From Nitrosococcus halophilus Nc 4 (GTDB lineage: Bacteria > Pseudomonadota > Gammaproteobacteria > Nitrosococcales > Nitrosococcaceae): a stretch of DNA of 64,000 bases. The notes beneath the pieces are model-generated. The model was not told the DNA's origin and made no database searches. It worked only from the letters and a program-made list of their open reading frames with translations. Positions 55,347 through 63,226 of this stretch are shown in pieces (position 1 is the first letter of the stretch; every line of letters starts with the position of its first letter). Position numbers and translations under genes: made by a program. The stretch covers positions 3,024,001 to 3,088,000 of the forward strand of contig NC_013960.1 in NCBI RefSeq assembly GCF_000024725.1. Reading direction: 5' to 3'.

Positions 55347-55549
55347 GGCCGATTTGTCCGGTTTTTTGCACAAATGGCTTTAGTGAAGGGGGCAGATTGG
55401 GAGTACCTTTCTGAACGTCATTTTAATTTTAACTGATTGTAGCTGAAAGGAAATAGGTATCTTAACAGATAAGCCACAGCCCTGGCGGCGCCCAGCTCAC
55501 TTGTCAGGCTGGAAATTAATCATGATCACGCAACACCAAGGAGTACATG

Positions 55550-56509
55550 ATGAGTCAATACCGTAATCGACTGCCGCAACTCCGGGAAGATTTGTTCATC
55601 ACTGATGGCGGCCTCGAAACTACGTTGGTCTTTCACGAGGGCATTGACCTGCCTTACTTTGCTGCTTTCCATCTGCTTAAGGACGATGCCGGGTTTGATA
55701 CACTGCATCACTATTTCGCCCGTTATGTCAAGATCGCGCGCCGGTGGGGGTTTGGCATTGTGCTGGAGGCCCCCACCTGGCGCGCAAACCCGGATTGGGG
55801 AGCAAAGCTGGGTTACGATGCTGTAACCCTCGCTGACGCCAATCGTAAAGCCATCGGTCTGTTGCTCGAGATCCGCGCGGCTTATGAGACACTGGAGACG
55901 CCGGTAGTTATCAGTGGCAATCTCGGTCCACGGGGCGATGGTTATCTCGCCGCTTCCCGCATGAGTATAGAGGTAGCACGGGAGTACCATAGGCCCCAGA
56001 TGGAGACCTTTGCGCAGACCGATGCTGACATGGTGTCGGCGTTGACGCTGAACTATGTGGAGGAAGCGATCGGTATCGTCCAGGCGGCTCGGGACGCCGC
56101 CATGCCGGTGGCGATTTCCTTCACAGTGGAGACTGATGGTCGCCTGCCCTCTGGTGACCAACTGGCTGAGGCCATTCAACGCACCGATGACGAAACTAAT
56201 GCCTATGCTGCCTATTATATGATCAACTGTGCGCATCCCACGCATTTCGAACAGGTATTGCAGGAAGGTGGCCACTGGCGCGAGCGCATTCGCGGCTTGC
56301 GCGCCAACGCCTCCAAACGCAGCCATGCAGAACTGGATGAAAGCACGGAGCTGGATATTGGCAATCCCCAGGAACTGGGTGAGCAATACTGTGCGCTACG
56401 TACTTTGCTGCCGCGTTTGACCGTGCTTGGCGGTTGCTGCGGTACCGATCACCGACATGTGGAAGCCATCTGCGATGCCTGCCATGCGTATGTTGAAACG
56501 TCCTTGTAG
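55550..56509 (+). CDS. Homocysteine S-methyltransferase family protein
   Basis: 319 residues. The N-terminal FITDGGLETTLVF and the three zinc Cys, one in MINCAHPTH and two in GGCCGTDHRH, are all present. Family enzymes transfer a methyl group from S-methylmethionine or a similar donor to homocysteine to give methionine. ATG 55550 stands six bases after AAGGAG; ATG 55547 is too close. Faces away from the truncated GlxA-like regulator. Confidence 0.9.
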   Translation: MSQYRNRLPQLREDLFITDGGLETTLVFHEGIDLPYFAAFHLLKDDAGFDTLHHYFARYVKIARRWGFGIVLEAPTWRANPDWGAKLGYDAVTLADANRKAIGLLLEIRAAYETLETPVVISGNLGPRGDGYLAASRMSIEVAREYHRPQMETFAQTDADMVSALTLNYVEEAIGIVQAARDAAMPVAISFTVETDGRLPSGDQLAEAIQRTDDETNAYAAYYMINCAHPTHFEQVLQEGGHWRERIRGLRANASKRSHAELDESTELDIGNPQELGEQYCALRTLLPRLTVLGGCCGTDHRHVEAICDACHAYVETSL

Positions 56510-56913
56510 AGAGATGACCACCCAATTGGGGATAAATGGCTGCTGAAACTACGGCTCAATTCTATTGCAGAGAGGAGGGTAGAAGATACGATTTCGAAAG
56601 CTGATTATATATCCCCTCCCCCTAACCCCCTCCCGCAAGGGGAGGGGGAATTAAAGGGTCAGGTCTTGTTAGGTGCCTATAGGGGACACTTGTTTCGCGC
56701 TGCACTCGCATGCTGTCGCTCTCTACGGTCGTGGCCTCATTCCTTTGGGTAGAAAAAAATGAATACCAATTAAGTTCCTGCAAACCTGAATGTCTATGTA
56801 GAAATGTCACAAACAGAATTGAGAGCAAATGTCCTTGATATGGCCGGAGATACTATTGAGCAAGCTAGAAATCAGAAAATACCTTTCTGCCTGATCACAG
56901 TCTAGGACAGGGT
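56510..56913. other. 404-base intergenic region
   Basis: Contains the palindromic repeat at 56611-56648 and a 33-codon frame (ATG 56804 to TAG 56905) with no ribosome site. Otherwise nothing recognisable. Confidence 0.5.
56611..56648. repeat. Palindromic CCCTCCC/GGGAGGG intergenic repeat
   Basis: CCCCCTCCC (56626-56634), loop GCAAG, GGGAGGGGG (56640-56648), preceded by another CCCCTCCC. Same style as the palindrome at 25795-25840, so likely a dispersed genomic repeat. Confidence 0.6.
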
Positions 56914-57423
56914 TTAACCGGGACGCTGTGGGGCATCAGCTGAAGGGGTTTGTTGTCGCAACAAGTTTGTGACACACTCATAGGCGTAGGTATGGGCCTG
57001 GGGGGCTTTGCTAAGCCGTGGACCGGCCACATTTAAGCTGATGACACCATGATCTGCGATAAATTCAACGATTAAAGTGGCCGCCCGGCTAGCCATAACT
57101 TCAGTCGCGTCAATGAGCTTGTAGGGCTTTTTCCGCCGGAGGCAATGCAAAAGAGTCTGTTCGGTCCCTCCCTCAAGTTCACCGAAATAGATGATTGCTG
57201 TGGCGTCACTGTCTTCAACATTTTTCAGGGTCCGTTCTCGGTAGCCGCCCTCTGGGAGTTCAATAAGGGGGTATCGAGCAGGAATCGGTCCGTCCTCTGC
57301 GGCCCGTCCGGCAGGACACCAGCCTCCACAGGGGAAATGATTGTCGAGGGCCGCGTCCAAAGCCCCACGGTCAACGCCGGTTTGTCCTCCTGAAATAATC
57401 TTCGAAAGGGTCATTCTTTGCAT
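56914..57423 (-). CDS. Putative molybdenum carrier / YpsA-like nucleotide-binding protein
   Basis: 169 residues with a Rossmann-like fold. IISGGQTGVDRGALDAAL (about 9-26) and CPAGRAAEDGPIPARYPL are the signatures of the molybdenum-cofactor carrier and SLOG-type superfamily, which binds nucleotides or cofactors. No molybdenum enzyme is nearby, so the exact ligand is open. ATG 57423 or 57414 could be the start; both keep the domain. Confidence 0.82.
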   Translation of the reverse strand: MQRMTLSKIISGGQTGVDRGALDAALDNHFPCGGWCPAGRAAEDGPIPARYPLIELPEGGYRERTLKNVEDSDATAIIYFGELEGGTEQTLLHCLRRKKPYKLIDATEVMASRAATLIVEFIADHGVISLNVAGPRLSKAPQAHTYAYECVTNLLRQQTPSADAPQRPG

Positions 57424-57538
57424 TGATGAACAGAGCTTGCCACTAGTCTAAACTTTAATCGGGTGTTTGGGGTTGAGTTGGAGCAAGCATACTATAATGG
57501 GTTTACCCAATGGATTCCTTTTACGCATAGAGGTGCAG

Positions 57539-58117
57539 ATGAAAAAAATAAATTACATAAAAATGGGTATTTTAATATTGACCCTCTCCGGCATGGGATG
57601 CGCGACCAATGGGGGAAGTGGAAATGTCGTTGGCTCCGTGGATAGTGGCTTAGCAACGGTTGAACAAACAGCGCAAAGCGGGAGGCAAGCGATTGAAGCA
57701 GGGACGACTGCCGCTAGAAGTATGGGGACTAGCCAAACGGGTTTGACGGATATTTTGATGAATCAATTAGGCGTCTCCCAGCAACAAGCCTTAGGAGGTG
57801 CCGGCGCTATTTTCCAAGCGGCGAAAACCAACATGGACTCCAAAGCGTTCACAAATTTATCTCAATCGGTGCCGGGAATGAATGAGATGCTGAGCGCAGC
57901 GCCTAAGATGTCTAATGTGACCAGTGGCATTTCTTCCATGATGGGAGATGCGAATAATGCGCTGGGAAGCATGGCTTCATTGGCCGCTTCGTTTAAGCAA
58001 TTGAACCTTTCTCCCGATATGGTTGGCCAATTTATTCCCGTAGTGACGGACTATGTGAGGAACACGAGCGGGCAAGCGATGGCTAATTTATTACAGTCGG
58101 CTTTAAGAACACCTTGA
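57539..58117 (+). CDS. DUF2780 (VcgC/VcgE-type) lipoprotein
   Basis: 192 residues. Basic and hydrophobic N terminus with lipobox LSGMGC, then a Gly/Ser/Thr/Gln-rich linker and a DUF2780 domain from about 70: LTDILMNQLGVSQQQALGGA, ending SPDMVGQFIPVVTDYV. GAGGTG precedes ATG 57539. A TATAAT hexamer at 57493-57498 may be its -10 box, though no good -35 is at the right distance. Function of the family is unknown. Confidence 0.8.
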   Translation: MKKINYIKMGILILTLSGMGCATNGGSGNVVGSVDSGLATVEQTAQSGRQAIEAGTTAARSMGTSQTGLTDILMNQLGVSQQQALGGAGAIFQAAKTNMDSKAFTNLSQSVPGMNEMLSAAPKMSNVTSGISSMMGDANNALGSMASLAASFKQLNLSPDMVGQFIPVVTDYVRNTSGQAMANLLQSALRTP

Positions 58118-58149
58118 GTCTCGATAATTACCCTGTAAATGAGCAGCTA

Positions 58150-58181
58150 GGGGGAAATAGGCTTTGATGGCTATTTCCCCC
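58150..58181. terminator. Bidirectional terminator-like hairpin between convergent genes
   Basis: Perfect 11-base stem GGGGGAAATAG (58150-58160) / CTATTTCCCCC (58171-58181) with a 10-base loop, between the ends of the DUF2780 gene and holC. T tracts are short but the stem is strong and the position is right for both genes. Confidence 0.65.
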
Positions 58182-58213
58182 ATAACAACAAGCCTCTTCT
58201 TGACCTCAGGGCG

Positions 58214-58645
58214 TTAAATGCTGAGTTCGTGAGTTTCCAGTGAACAACCTTGGTCACGGTAGTCACGATAACGTTGCCGTCCGGCATGTCGATTGTTCTC
58301 ATCTTGGTCGATAATTTCCGCCACCCGTGGAAAATGAGAAAAAAACCGCGGCACTTCCGCGCAGAGATTAATCAAGAGATCCATCTCACTCTCCGGTTCG
58401 CCCCCATAGCCAATGAGCACGGGGGTTTCGGATGCTTCCTCGGTATTCATCAGGGCATGGGGGACGAAACTACCTTGACGGAAGGTCCATAGGAGGTCGT
58501 CCATTTTCTGCGCTTGCTCCTGATCTTCCACCTGGATATAGATCCGATGGCCAAGCCGATAGGCCTTTTCCGTTAACTTGCAGGCAAATCGCTCCCGGAT
58601 TTGAGGCTGACGGCTCGTAAGTAAATAAAAATCAACCTTTGCCAT
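58214..58645 (-). CDS. holC: DNA polymerase III subunit chi
   Basis: 143-residue HolC. AKVDFYLLTS at the N terminus, RIYIQVEDQEQAQKMDDLLW and SFVPHALMN are family landmarks. Chi links the clamp loader to SSB at the replication fork. It lies 61 bases after pepA on the same strand, the usual pepA-holC order in gammaproteobacteria. Confidence 0.92.
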   Translation of the reverse strand: MAKVDFYLLTSRQPQIRERFACKLTEKAYRLGHRIYIQVEDQEQAQKMDDLLWTFRQGSFVPHALMNTEEASETPVLIGYGGEPESEMDLLINLCAEVPRFFSHFPRVAEIIDQDENNRHAGRQRYRDYRDQGCSLETHELSI

Positions 58646-58706
58646 GGGTCATTATCCTGGAAACGGCAGTTGACCGTTTAGAAACATTGGAAAGGGGCGA
58701 TGAATT

Positions 58707-60212
58707 CTAACTTTCTGCTCCCTCGGCGCGCTGAATCAGGTATTGGGTAAGGAGGGGCACGGGGCGTCCAGTGGCCCCTTTCTCCTTGCCGCTGAGCCAG
58801 GCGGTGCCGGCAATGTCCAAGTGGGCCCAGGAAAACTCTTCCGTAAAGCGGGCCAGGAAACAAGCGCCGGTAATGGTGCCGGCTTCCCTTCCACCAATAT
58901 TGGCCATGTCCGCAAAATTGCTGTCCAGTTGCTGCTGGTACTCTTCCCATAGGGGGAGTTGCCAAGCCCGGTCATTGCTGGTTTGTCCGGCGGCAAGCAA
59001 GCTCTCCGCCAGGGTTTGATCATTACTCAACAGGCCAGTGGCTTGGGCGCCTAGGGCGATGACACAAGCTCCTGTCAGCGTGGCCACATCAATGACCACT
59101 TCCGGACTGTAGCGTTTGCTGTAGGTGAGGGCATCACAAAGAATCAAACGACCTTCCGCGTCCGTATTCAGGACCTCAATGGTTTGGCCCGATAAGCTGG
59201 TGATGACATCTCCAGGTTTGTTGGCGGCACCATCGGGGAGATTTTCTGAACTAGGCACGACCGCGACCACATTGAGGGGCAATTCCAGCTCGGCGCAAGC
59301 TTTCATGGTTCCGAGAACACCCGCCCCACCGCACATGTCATATTTCATTTCATCCATGCGCTCAGAAGGTTTAATAGAAATACCTCCTGAGTCGAAAGTT
59401 AATCCTTTTCCTACTAGGACGATGGGTTTTTGTTTGTTGGAAGCCCCTTTGTACTCCAGGGTGATGAGTTTAGGTGGTTGCCGGCTACCCCGGGCCACGG
59501 CAAGCAGCGCCCCCATCCCCAATTTTTCCATGTCTTCCTGTTCCAGGATTTTCACCTTTAGGGGTTTATATTCCTTGGCTAACTTACGGGCCTCATCGGC
59601 CAAGTAGGTGGGCGTACAAACGTTTCCAGGCAGGTTGCCCAGATCTCGGGCTAGACTCACTCCCTTGGCTATGGCTTGGCCCCAGTGGGTCCCCTGTTCT
59701 GCCGCCGGCTGTTGGGAGCGTTGCTCTAGCAGCAAGGTGAGCTTCTTAAGGGGCTGTGGGGGCGGTTCTTTTTTGCTCTTGGTTTGATCATAGCGATAGG
59801 AGGCCTGTTCAGCGGTCTCTACCAGGAGCCGCGCCTGCTGGGCGATATCCTCATCCTCCTTGAGTTTAAGATCCAGCAGGCAGACTACCGCATCGGTAGT
59901 GCCACACTCTTGTAATACCTTAACAGCGCTCGACCAACTCTGGCGCAGATGTTTGGCCTCCAGTTTCTCTTCCTGGCCACACCCCATCAATAAGATTCGT
60001 TCGGCTTTAACTCCGGGAAGGGCGAAGAGCAGGAGGGTTTGTCCTTTTTTGCCGGAAAAATCACCTTGCTTGATGAGTTTAGACAAATAGCCTTCACTGG
60101 CTTTGTCAATTCGTTGGGCGGAAGGGGACAATTTCCCCCCTTCGTAGATGCCCACCACAAGGGCACCGGTGCGTTGTTTTTCCGGGGTACCACTGGCAAC
60201 GGTGTAATTCAT
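58707..60212 (-). CDS. pepA: Leucyl aminopeptidase PepA
   Basis: 501 residues, family M17 two-zinc aminopeptidase. VGKGLTFDSGGISIKP, KYDMCGGAGVLG and the signature NTDAEGRLIL carry the metal ligands (Lys, Asp, Asp, Glu). The N-terminal domain is complete. Cleaves N-terminal residues from peptides; in E. coli PepA also binds DNA. Divergent from the kinase-FGE gene with a 153-base spacer. Confidence 0.95.
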   Translation of the reverse strand: MNYTVASGTPEKQRTGALVVGIYEGGKLSPSAQRIDKASEGYLSKLIKQGDFSGKKGQTLLLFALPGVKAERILLMGCGQEEKLEAKHLRQSWSSAVKVLQECGTTDAVVCLLDLKLKEDEDIAQQARLLVETAEQASYRYDQTKSKKEPPPQPLKKLTLLLEQRSQQPAAEQGTHWGQAIAKGVSLARDLGNLPGNVCTPTYLADEARKLAKEYKPLKVKILEQEDMEKLGMGALLAVARGSRQPPKLITLEYKGASNKQKPIVLVGKGLTFDSGGISIKPSERMDEMKYDMCGGAGVLGTMKACAELELPLNVVAVVPSSENLPDGAANKPGDVITSLSGQTIEVLNTDAEGRLILCDALTYSKRYSPEVVIDVATLTGACVIALGAQATGLLSNDQTLAESLLAAGQTSNDRAWQLPLWEEYQQQLDSNFADMANIGGREAGTITGACFLARFTEEFSWAHLDIAGTAWLSGKEKGATGRPVPLLTQYLIQRAEGAES

Positions 60213-60365
60213 AGCGACTCCTGAAGAGGGATTATCATTGGTGTTTTGTCTTCACAAAATAAAAGCTCAGGATGGTAAGACATTTTAAAGGGATTGACGA
60301 CCAATAGTTCAAGAATTGGGGATTCAATTTTATGATAAGGGTTCTGTAGGAGCAGAGACCGGGCG

Positions 60366-62765
60366 ATGACAATGGACCCCCTCAACCAAGAACATCAGCG
60401 CTTAAAAGAGCGCCTGGAACGGGGCGAGATGACGCCAGCCGAGTATGAAAAGGAACGGCAGCGCCTGGAGGAATCCGCTGGTCAGGGCCAGTCTGCTGAT
60501 CCTTTTGAGACTCCAGTTTATCACCCGCCCCCTTCTACCCGACTGACGAACTTGGCGCCCGGGCTGGAGATAGGCCCCGAAGACCACCGGTTTCGGTTGG
60601 TGTGCAAAATTGGCGGAGGGGCCATGGGGCAGGTATGGCAAGCCCACGATCTGGTCGAAGAAGAACTGGAGGGCGGCGAGCGCTATAAGGCGCTAAAAGT
60701 CATCCATCCCCAATTGCAGGACTTAGCCCGTGCCTTGAAGATGCTCAAGCGGGAAGCGGTGCGGGCCTCCCAATTGACCCATCCCAATATTATCAATGTT
60801 CGCGGCTGCCGGCAGGGGAAAGACGGCTGGCTGTTCGTAGTCATGGACTATTTGGAAGGCCGAGATTTGGACCGGTTGCTGCTAGAGGACGGAAAGCCAG
60901 GGTTGTCCTGGGAACGGACTCGGGAACTTCTCAAGCCTCTGGCCGAGGGGCTGGATTATGCCCATACCCAGGGAGTTCTGCACCGGGATCTCAAGCCGGG
61001 TAATGTGTTTATCACCCATGAAGGCCAGGTGAAGTTATTGGACTTTGGCCTGGCCTATCGCTTGCATCAGGCTAGCACCTTAATGAAGGTGGAGGAACCC
61101 GATACTAGCGGCACCCCAGAATATATGCCCCCGGAAGCTTTTGTGGCAGGAGAGCCGGATAAGAGCCGGGACATTTATGCCCTAGCCTGTTTGACTTATG
61201 AGATGCTCACTGGCGAGCCGCCCTATAACCCCCAGGCGGCGGTGCAGCGCCAGCCGGATTTGATGCCCGGTAAGCCGGAAGGATTAACCGACGCGGCCTG
61301 GGAAGTGCTCCAATCGGGATTGGCTTACCATAAGGAAAATCGTCCCGAAAGTGCGGGGGAGTTGGTGCAGCGTTTGGAAGCAGCACAAGCCATCACCCCA
61401 GAAACCGGAGAGCCGGAGGAAGCGCCAGCTCGAGAGACAGCCGCTCCTGAATCGCCATCAGAGAAAGCCCCCGAACATTCTCCTGGGGGCAGTGGTCGGC
61501 CTTGGCTGATTGGGTTAGTGCTTCTGGTGATGGGAGGAGGGGTTTTTTACCTTTGGGAACCGGAAGCGCCTAGTCCCCCTCCTGTATCACCACCAAGGGA
61601 GAGGGAGGAACCGAAGCCAAAGGTGCCGTCAAAGCCCGAACTGCCCTCTCCGCAAAAAGTGGAAGCCGAGTTTGATCTCAGTACTTCTCAACGAGTACAG
61701 GTGCAACGTGCGCTCGATATACTCGGTCATGATCCACAGGGGGTGGATGGAATTTTTGGGCCCAAGACAGAGGACGCGATTCGTTCCTGGCAGCGAGCCG
61801 AGGGATTAGAACCTACCGGGGATCTTACACAAGCCACCTATGAACAGTTGATGGCGGCGGCTCGGCAACAGCGGGAAGAGAAAGCGCCAAGGTCCTCTGC
61901 CGAACCCAAACTGCCGCCGATGCAAAACATCCATGGTTGGTCGTCAGCCAAGGTTGAGGCGTTGCAGCGGCAGACTGCGGAAGCCTTAGAGCAGCCGGTG
62001 GTGTTTCAAGACCGGTTGGGGGACGGCAGTCGTGGTCCGGAGATGGTCATCATCCCGGCGGGGGAGTTCTTAATGGGTTCGCCAGAGAGTGAAGCAGGTC
62101 GAGATGATGGTGAAGAGCAGCATAGTGTCCAGATTACACGGCCTTTTGCCATAGGCCGCTACGAAGTTACCTTTGAAGACTATGATCGCTTTGCAGTAGC
62201 GACAGGGCGGGATAAACCTGATGATGAAGGTTGGGGCCGTGGCCGGCGGCCCGTAATTAACGTGAGCTGGCATGATGCCACGGCGTATGCGGCGTGGTTA
62301 TCGGAGCAGACAGGACAAAAGTACCGCCTGCCGACGGAAGCAGAATGGGAATATGCGGCGCGTGCGGGGACGGTTACGGCGCGCTATTGGGGGGAGAATT
62401 CTGGTGAAGGGTGTGAATATGCTAATGCAGCGGATCGGACGGCAAAAGAGAAATTTTCAGGATGGTCGGTGATGGACTGTCAAGATGGCTATGTTTATAC
62501 GGCTCGTGTGGGGAGTTTTCGTGCTAATAATTTTGGGTTGCACGATGCCTTAGGCAACGTGTGGGAGTGGACGTGCTCTGAGTATGATGAGAATTATTCT
62601 GGTGCAGAGACTCGATGTATAAGCAAAAATCATGCCGGCCCTCGGGTGTTCTGGGGCGGTTCCTGGGACAGCTTCCCGCACAATGTGCGTTCAGCTAACC
62701 GATTCGGGGACTGGCCAGACTACCGGAACAACGACCTGGGGTTTCGTCTTGCCAGGGATTTATAA
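60366..62765 (+). CDS. Ser/Thr kinase - peptidoglycan-binding - formylglycine-generating-enzyme fusion
   Basis: 799 residues. Kinase domain about 77-340: glycine loop IGGGAMGQVW, HRDLKPGNVF (about 205), LDFGLAYR, GTPEYMPPEAF. One membrane helix about 377-397 (WLIGLVLLVMGGGVFYLW), then a Pro-rich stalk, a peptidoglycan-binding domain about 440-500 (GVDGIFGPKTEDAIRSWQ) and an FGE/C-type-lectin-fold domain from about 555 (IIPAGEFLMGSP, YRLPTEAEWEYAARAG, NVWEWTCSEY) to the end. The kinase faces the cytoplasm; the rest is periplasmic. The final 30 codons look like a retroelement variable repeat (see findings). An FHA gene lies nearby. Confidence 0.9.
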   Translation: MTMDPLNQEHQRLKERLERGEMTPAEYEKERQRLEESAGQGQSADPFETPVYHPPPSTRLTNLAPGLEIGPEDHRFRLVCKIGGGAMGQVWQAHDLVEEELEGGERYKALKVIHPQLQDLARALKMLKREAVRASQLTHPNIINVRGCRQGKDGWLFVVMDYLEGRDLDRLLLEDGKPGLSWERTRELLKPLAEGLDYAHTQGVLHRDLKPGNVFITHEGQVKLLDFGLAYRLHQASTLMKVEEPDTSGTPEYMPPEAFVAGEPDKSRDIYALACLTYEMLTGEPPYNPQAAVQRQPDLMPGKPEGLTDAAWEVLQSGLAYHKENRPESAGELVQRLEAAQAITPETGEPEEAPARETAAPESPSEKAPEHSPGGSGRPWLIGLVLLVMGGGVFYLWEPEAPSPPPVSPPREREEPKPKVPSKPELPSPQKVEAEFDLSTSQRVQVQRALDILGHDPQGVDGIFGPKTEDAIRSWQRAEGLEPTGDLTQATYEQLMAAARQQREEKAPRSSAEPKLPPMQNIHGWSSAKVEALQRQTAEALEQPVVFQDRLGDGSRGPEMVIIPAGEFLMGSPESEAGRDDGEEQHSVQITRPFAIGRYEVTFEDYDRFAVATGRDKPDDEGWGRGRRPVINVSWHDATAYAAWLSEQTGQKYRLPTEAEWEYAARAGTVTARYWGENSGEGCEYANAADRTAKEKFSGWSVMDCQDGYVYTARVGSFRANNFGLHDALGNVWEWTCSEYDENYSGAETRCISKNHAGPRVFWGGSWDSFPHNVRSANRFGDWPDYRNNDLGFRLARDL
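62667..62756 (+). repeat. Candidate diversity-generating-retroelement variable repeat
   Basis: Last 30 codons of the kinase-FGE gene. Eleven of twelve Asn/Asp/Phe/His/Tyr codons here end in C, against three of 22 in the preceding 240 bases (hand count). This is what adenine-directed mutation of AAC codons in a template would leave. The 3' part (62736-62756) would be the invariant target end. No template or retron-type reverse transcriptase is in the window. Confidence 0.45.
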
Positions 62766-62796
62766 CCCTTTGTTCTTTATGCTTTTACCCTTTACG
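62763..62796 (+). repeat. 34-base imperfect direct repeat, copy A
   Basis: Begins with the TAA stop of the kinase-FGE gene and ends TTTTACCCTTTACG. It matches 62929-62962 at 29 of 34 positions. The copies flank the GC hairpin and the MITE-like element. Confidence 0.7.
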
Positions 62797-62801
62797 GGGG
62801 T

Positions 62802-62822
62802 CCAGGGGGCGAAGCCCCCTGG
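62802..62822 (+). promoter_or_regulatory. GC-rich hairpin after the kinase-FGE gene
   Basis: CCAGGGGGC-GAA-GCCCCCTGG, perfect nine-base arms, starting 37 bases after the stop codon. No T run. It could be a terminator stem, a dispersed repeat, or the cruciform that many diversity-generating retroelements need beside their target. Confidence 0.7.
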
Positions 62823-62831
62823 TCGCGTCCT

Positions 62832-62927
62832 ATAGCGTTTCCCTTATTAGGAGAGATACAGTTAGATTAAGAGGTTAAGATCCTGGTAGGTTGATATTTG
62901 TGTCCTAATTTATTCGGGAAACGCTAT
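62832..62927. mobile_element. 96-base MITE-like element
   Basis: Terminal inverted repeats ATAGCGTTTCCC (62832-62843) and GGGAAACGCTAT (62916-62927) match perfectly, with a second inner pair ATTAGGA (62846-62852) and TCCTAAT (62903-62909). T/TA flanks resemble the TA target of IS630/Tc1-type elements. Too short to code for a transposase, so it would need one in trans. Confidence 0.75.
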
Positions 62928-62928
62928 G

Positions 62929-62962
62929 TAACCCTTCGGGTTTTATTCTTTTACCCTTTACG
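62929..62962 (+). repeat. 34-base imperfect direct repeat, copy B
   Basis: Same sequence class as 62763-62796, now upstream of the DUF433 gene. Contains the terminator described at 62930-62952. Confidence 0.7.
62930..62952 (+). terminator. Rho-independent terminator
   Basis: AACCC-TTC-GGGTT stem followed by TTATTCTTTT. Short stem but a proper T-rich tail. It probably ends transcription from the kinase-FGE side before the DUF433 gene. Confidence 0.5.
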
Positions 62963-62973
62963 AGGAAACTGAA

Positions 62974-63198
62974 ATGGTAGAAATAGCCGAACGCATTACT
63001 ATAGATCCCGAGCAGTGCGGGGGCAGGCCGTGTATTCGTGGTATGAGGATTCGCGTAACGGATGTGTTGGAGTTCCTGGCTTCAGGGCTGTCTCAGCAAC
63101 AGATACTCGATGAAATGCCCGATCTGGAGGCGGAAGATATCCAAGCATGTCTTCGGTACGCCACCCGCCATCTAGATCATCCGGTGATTGCCATGTGA
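62974..63198 (+). CDS. DUF433 antitoxin (orphan)
   Basis: 74 residues, DUF433 family. ITIDPEQCGGRPCIRGMRI, TDVLEFLASGLSQQQILDEM and the C-terminal LRYATRHLDHP are standard. These are winged-helix antitoxins usually paired with a PIN-like DUF5615 toxin directly downstream; here the next gene is on the other strand, so the toxin is missing. GAGGAAAC precedes the ATG. Confidence 0.8.
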   Translation: MVEIAERITIDPEQCGGRPCIRGMRIRVTDVLEFLASGLSQQQILDEMPDLEAEDIQACLRYATRHLDHPVIAM

Positions 63199-63226
63199 AG
63201 CATATGGATTGATGCCCAACTTGGTA

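Noticed and set aside
56804-56905. 33-codon frame before the molybdenum-carrier gene
   Set aside because: No ribosome site, no recognised family, and within a repeat-bearing gap; probably chance.
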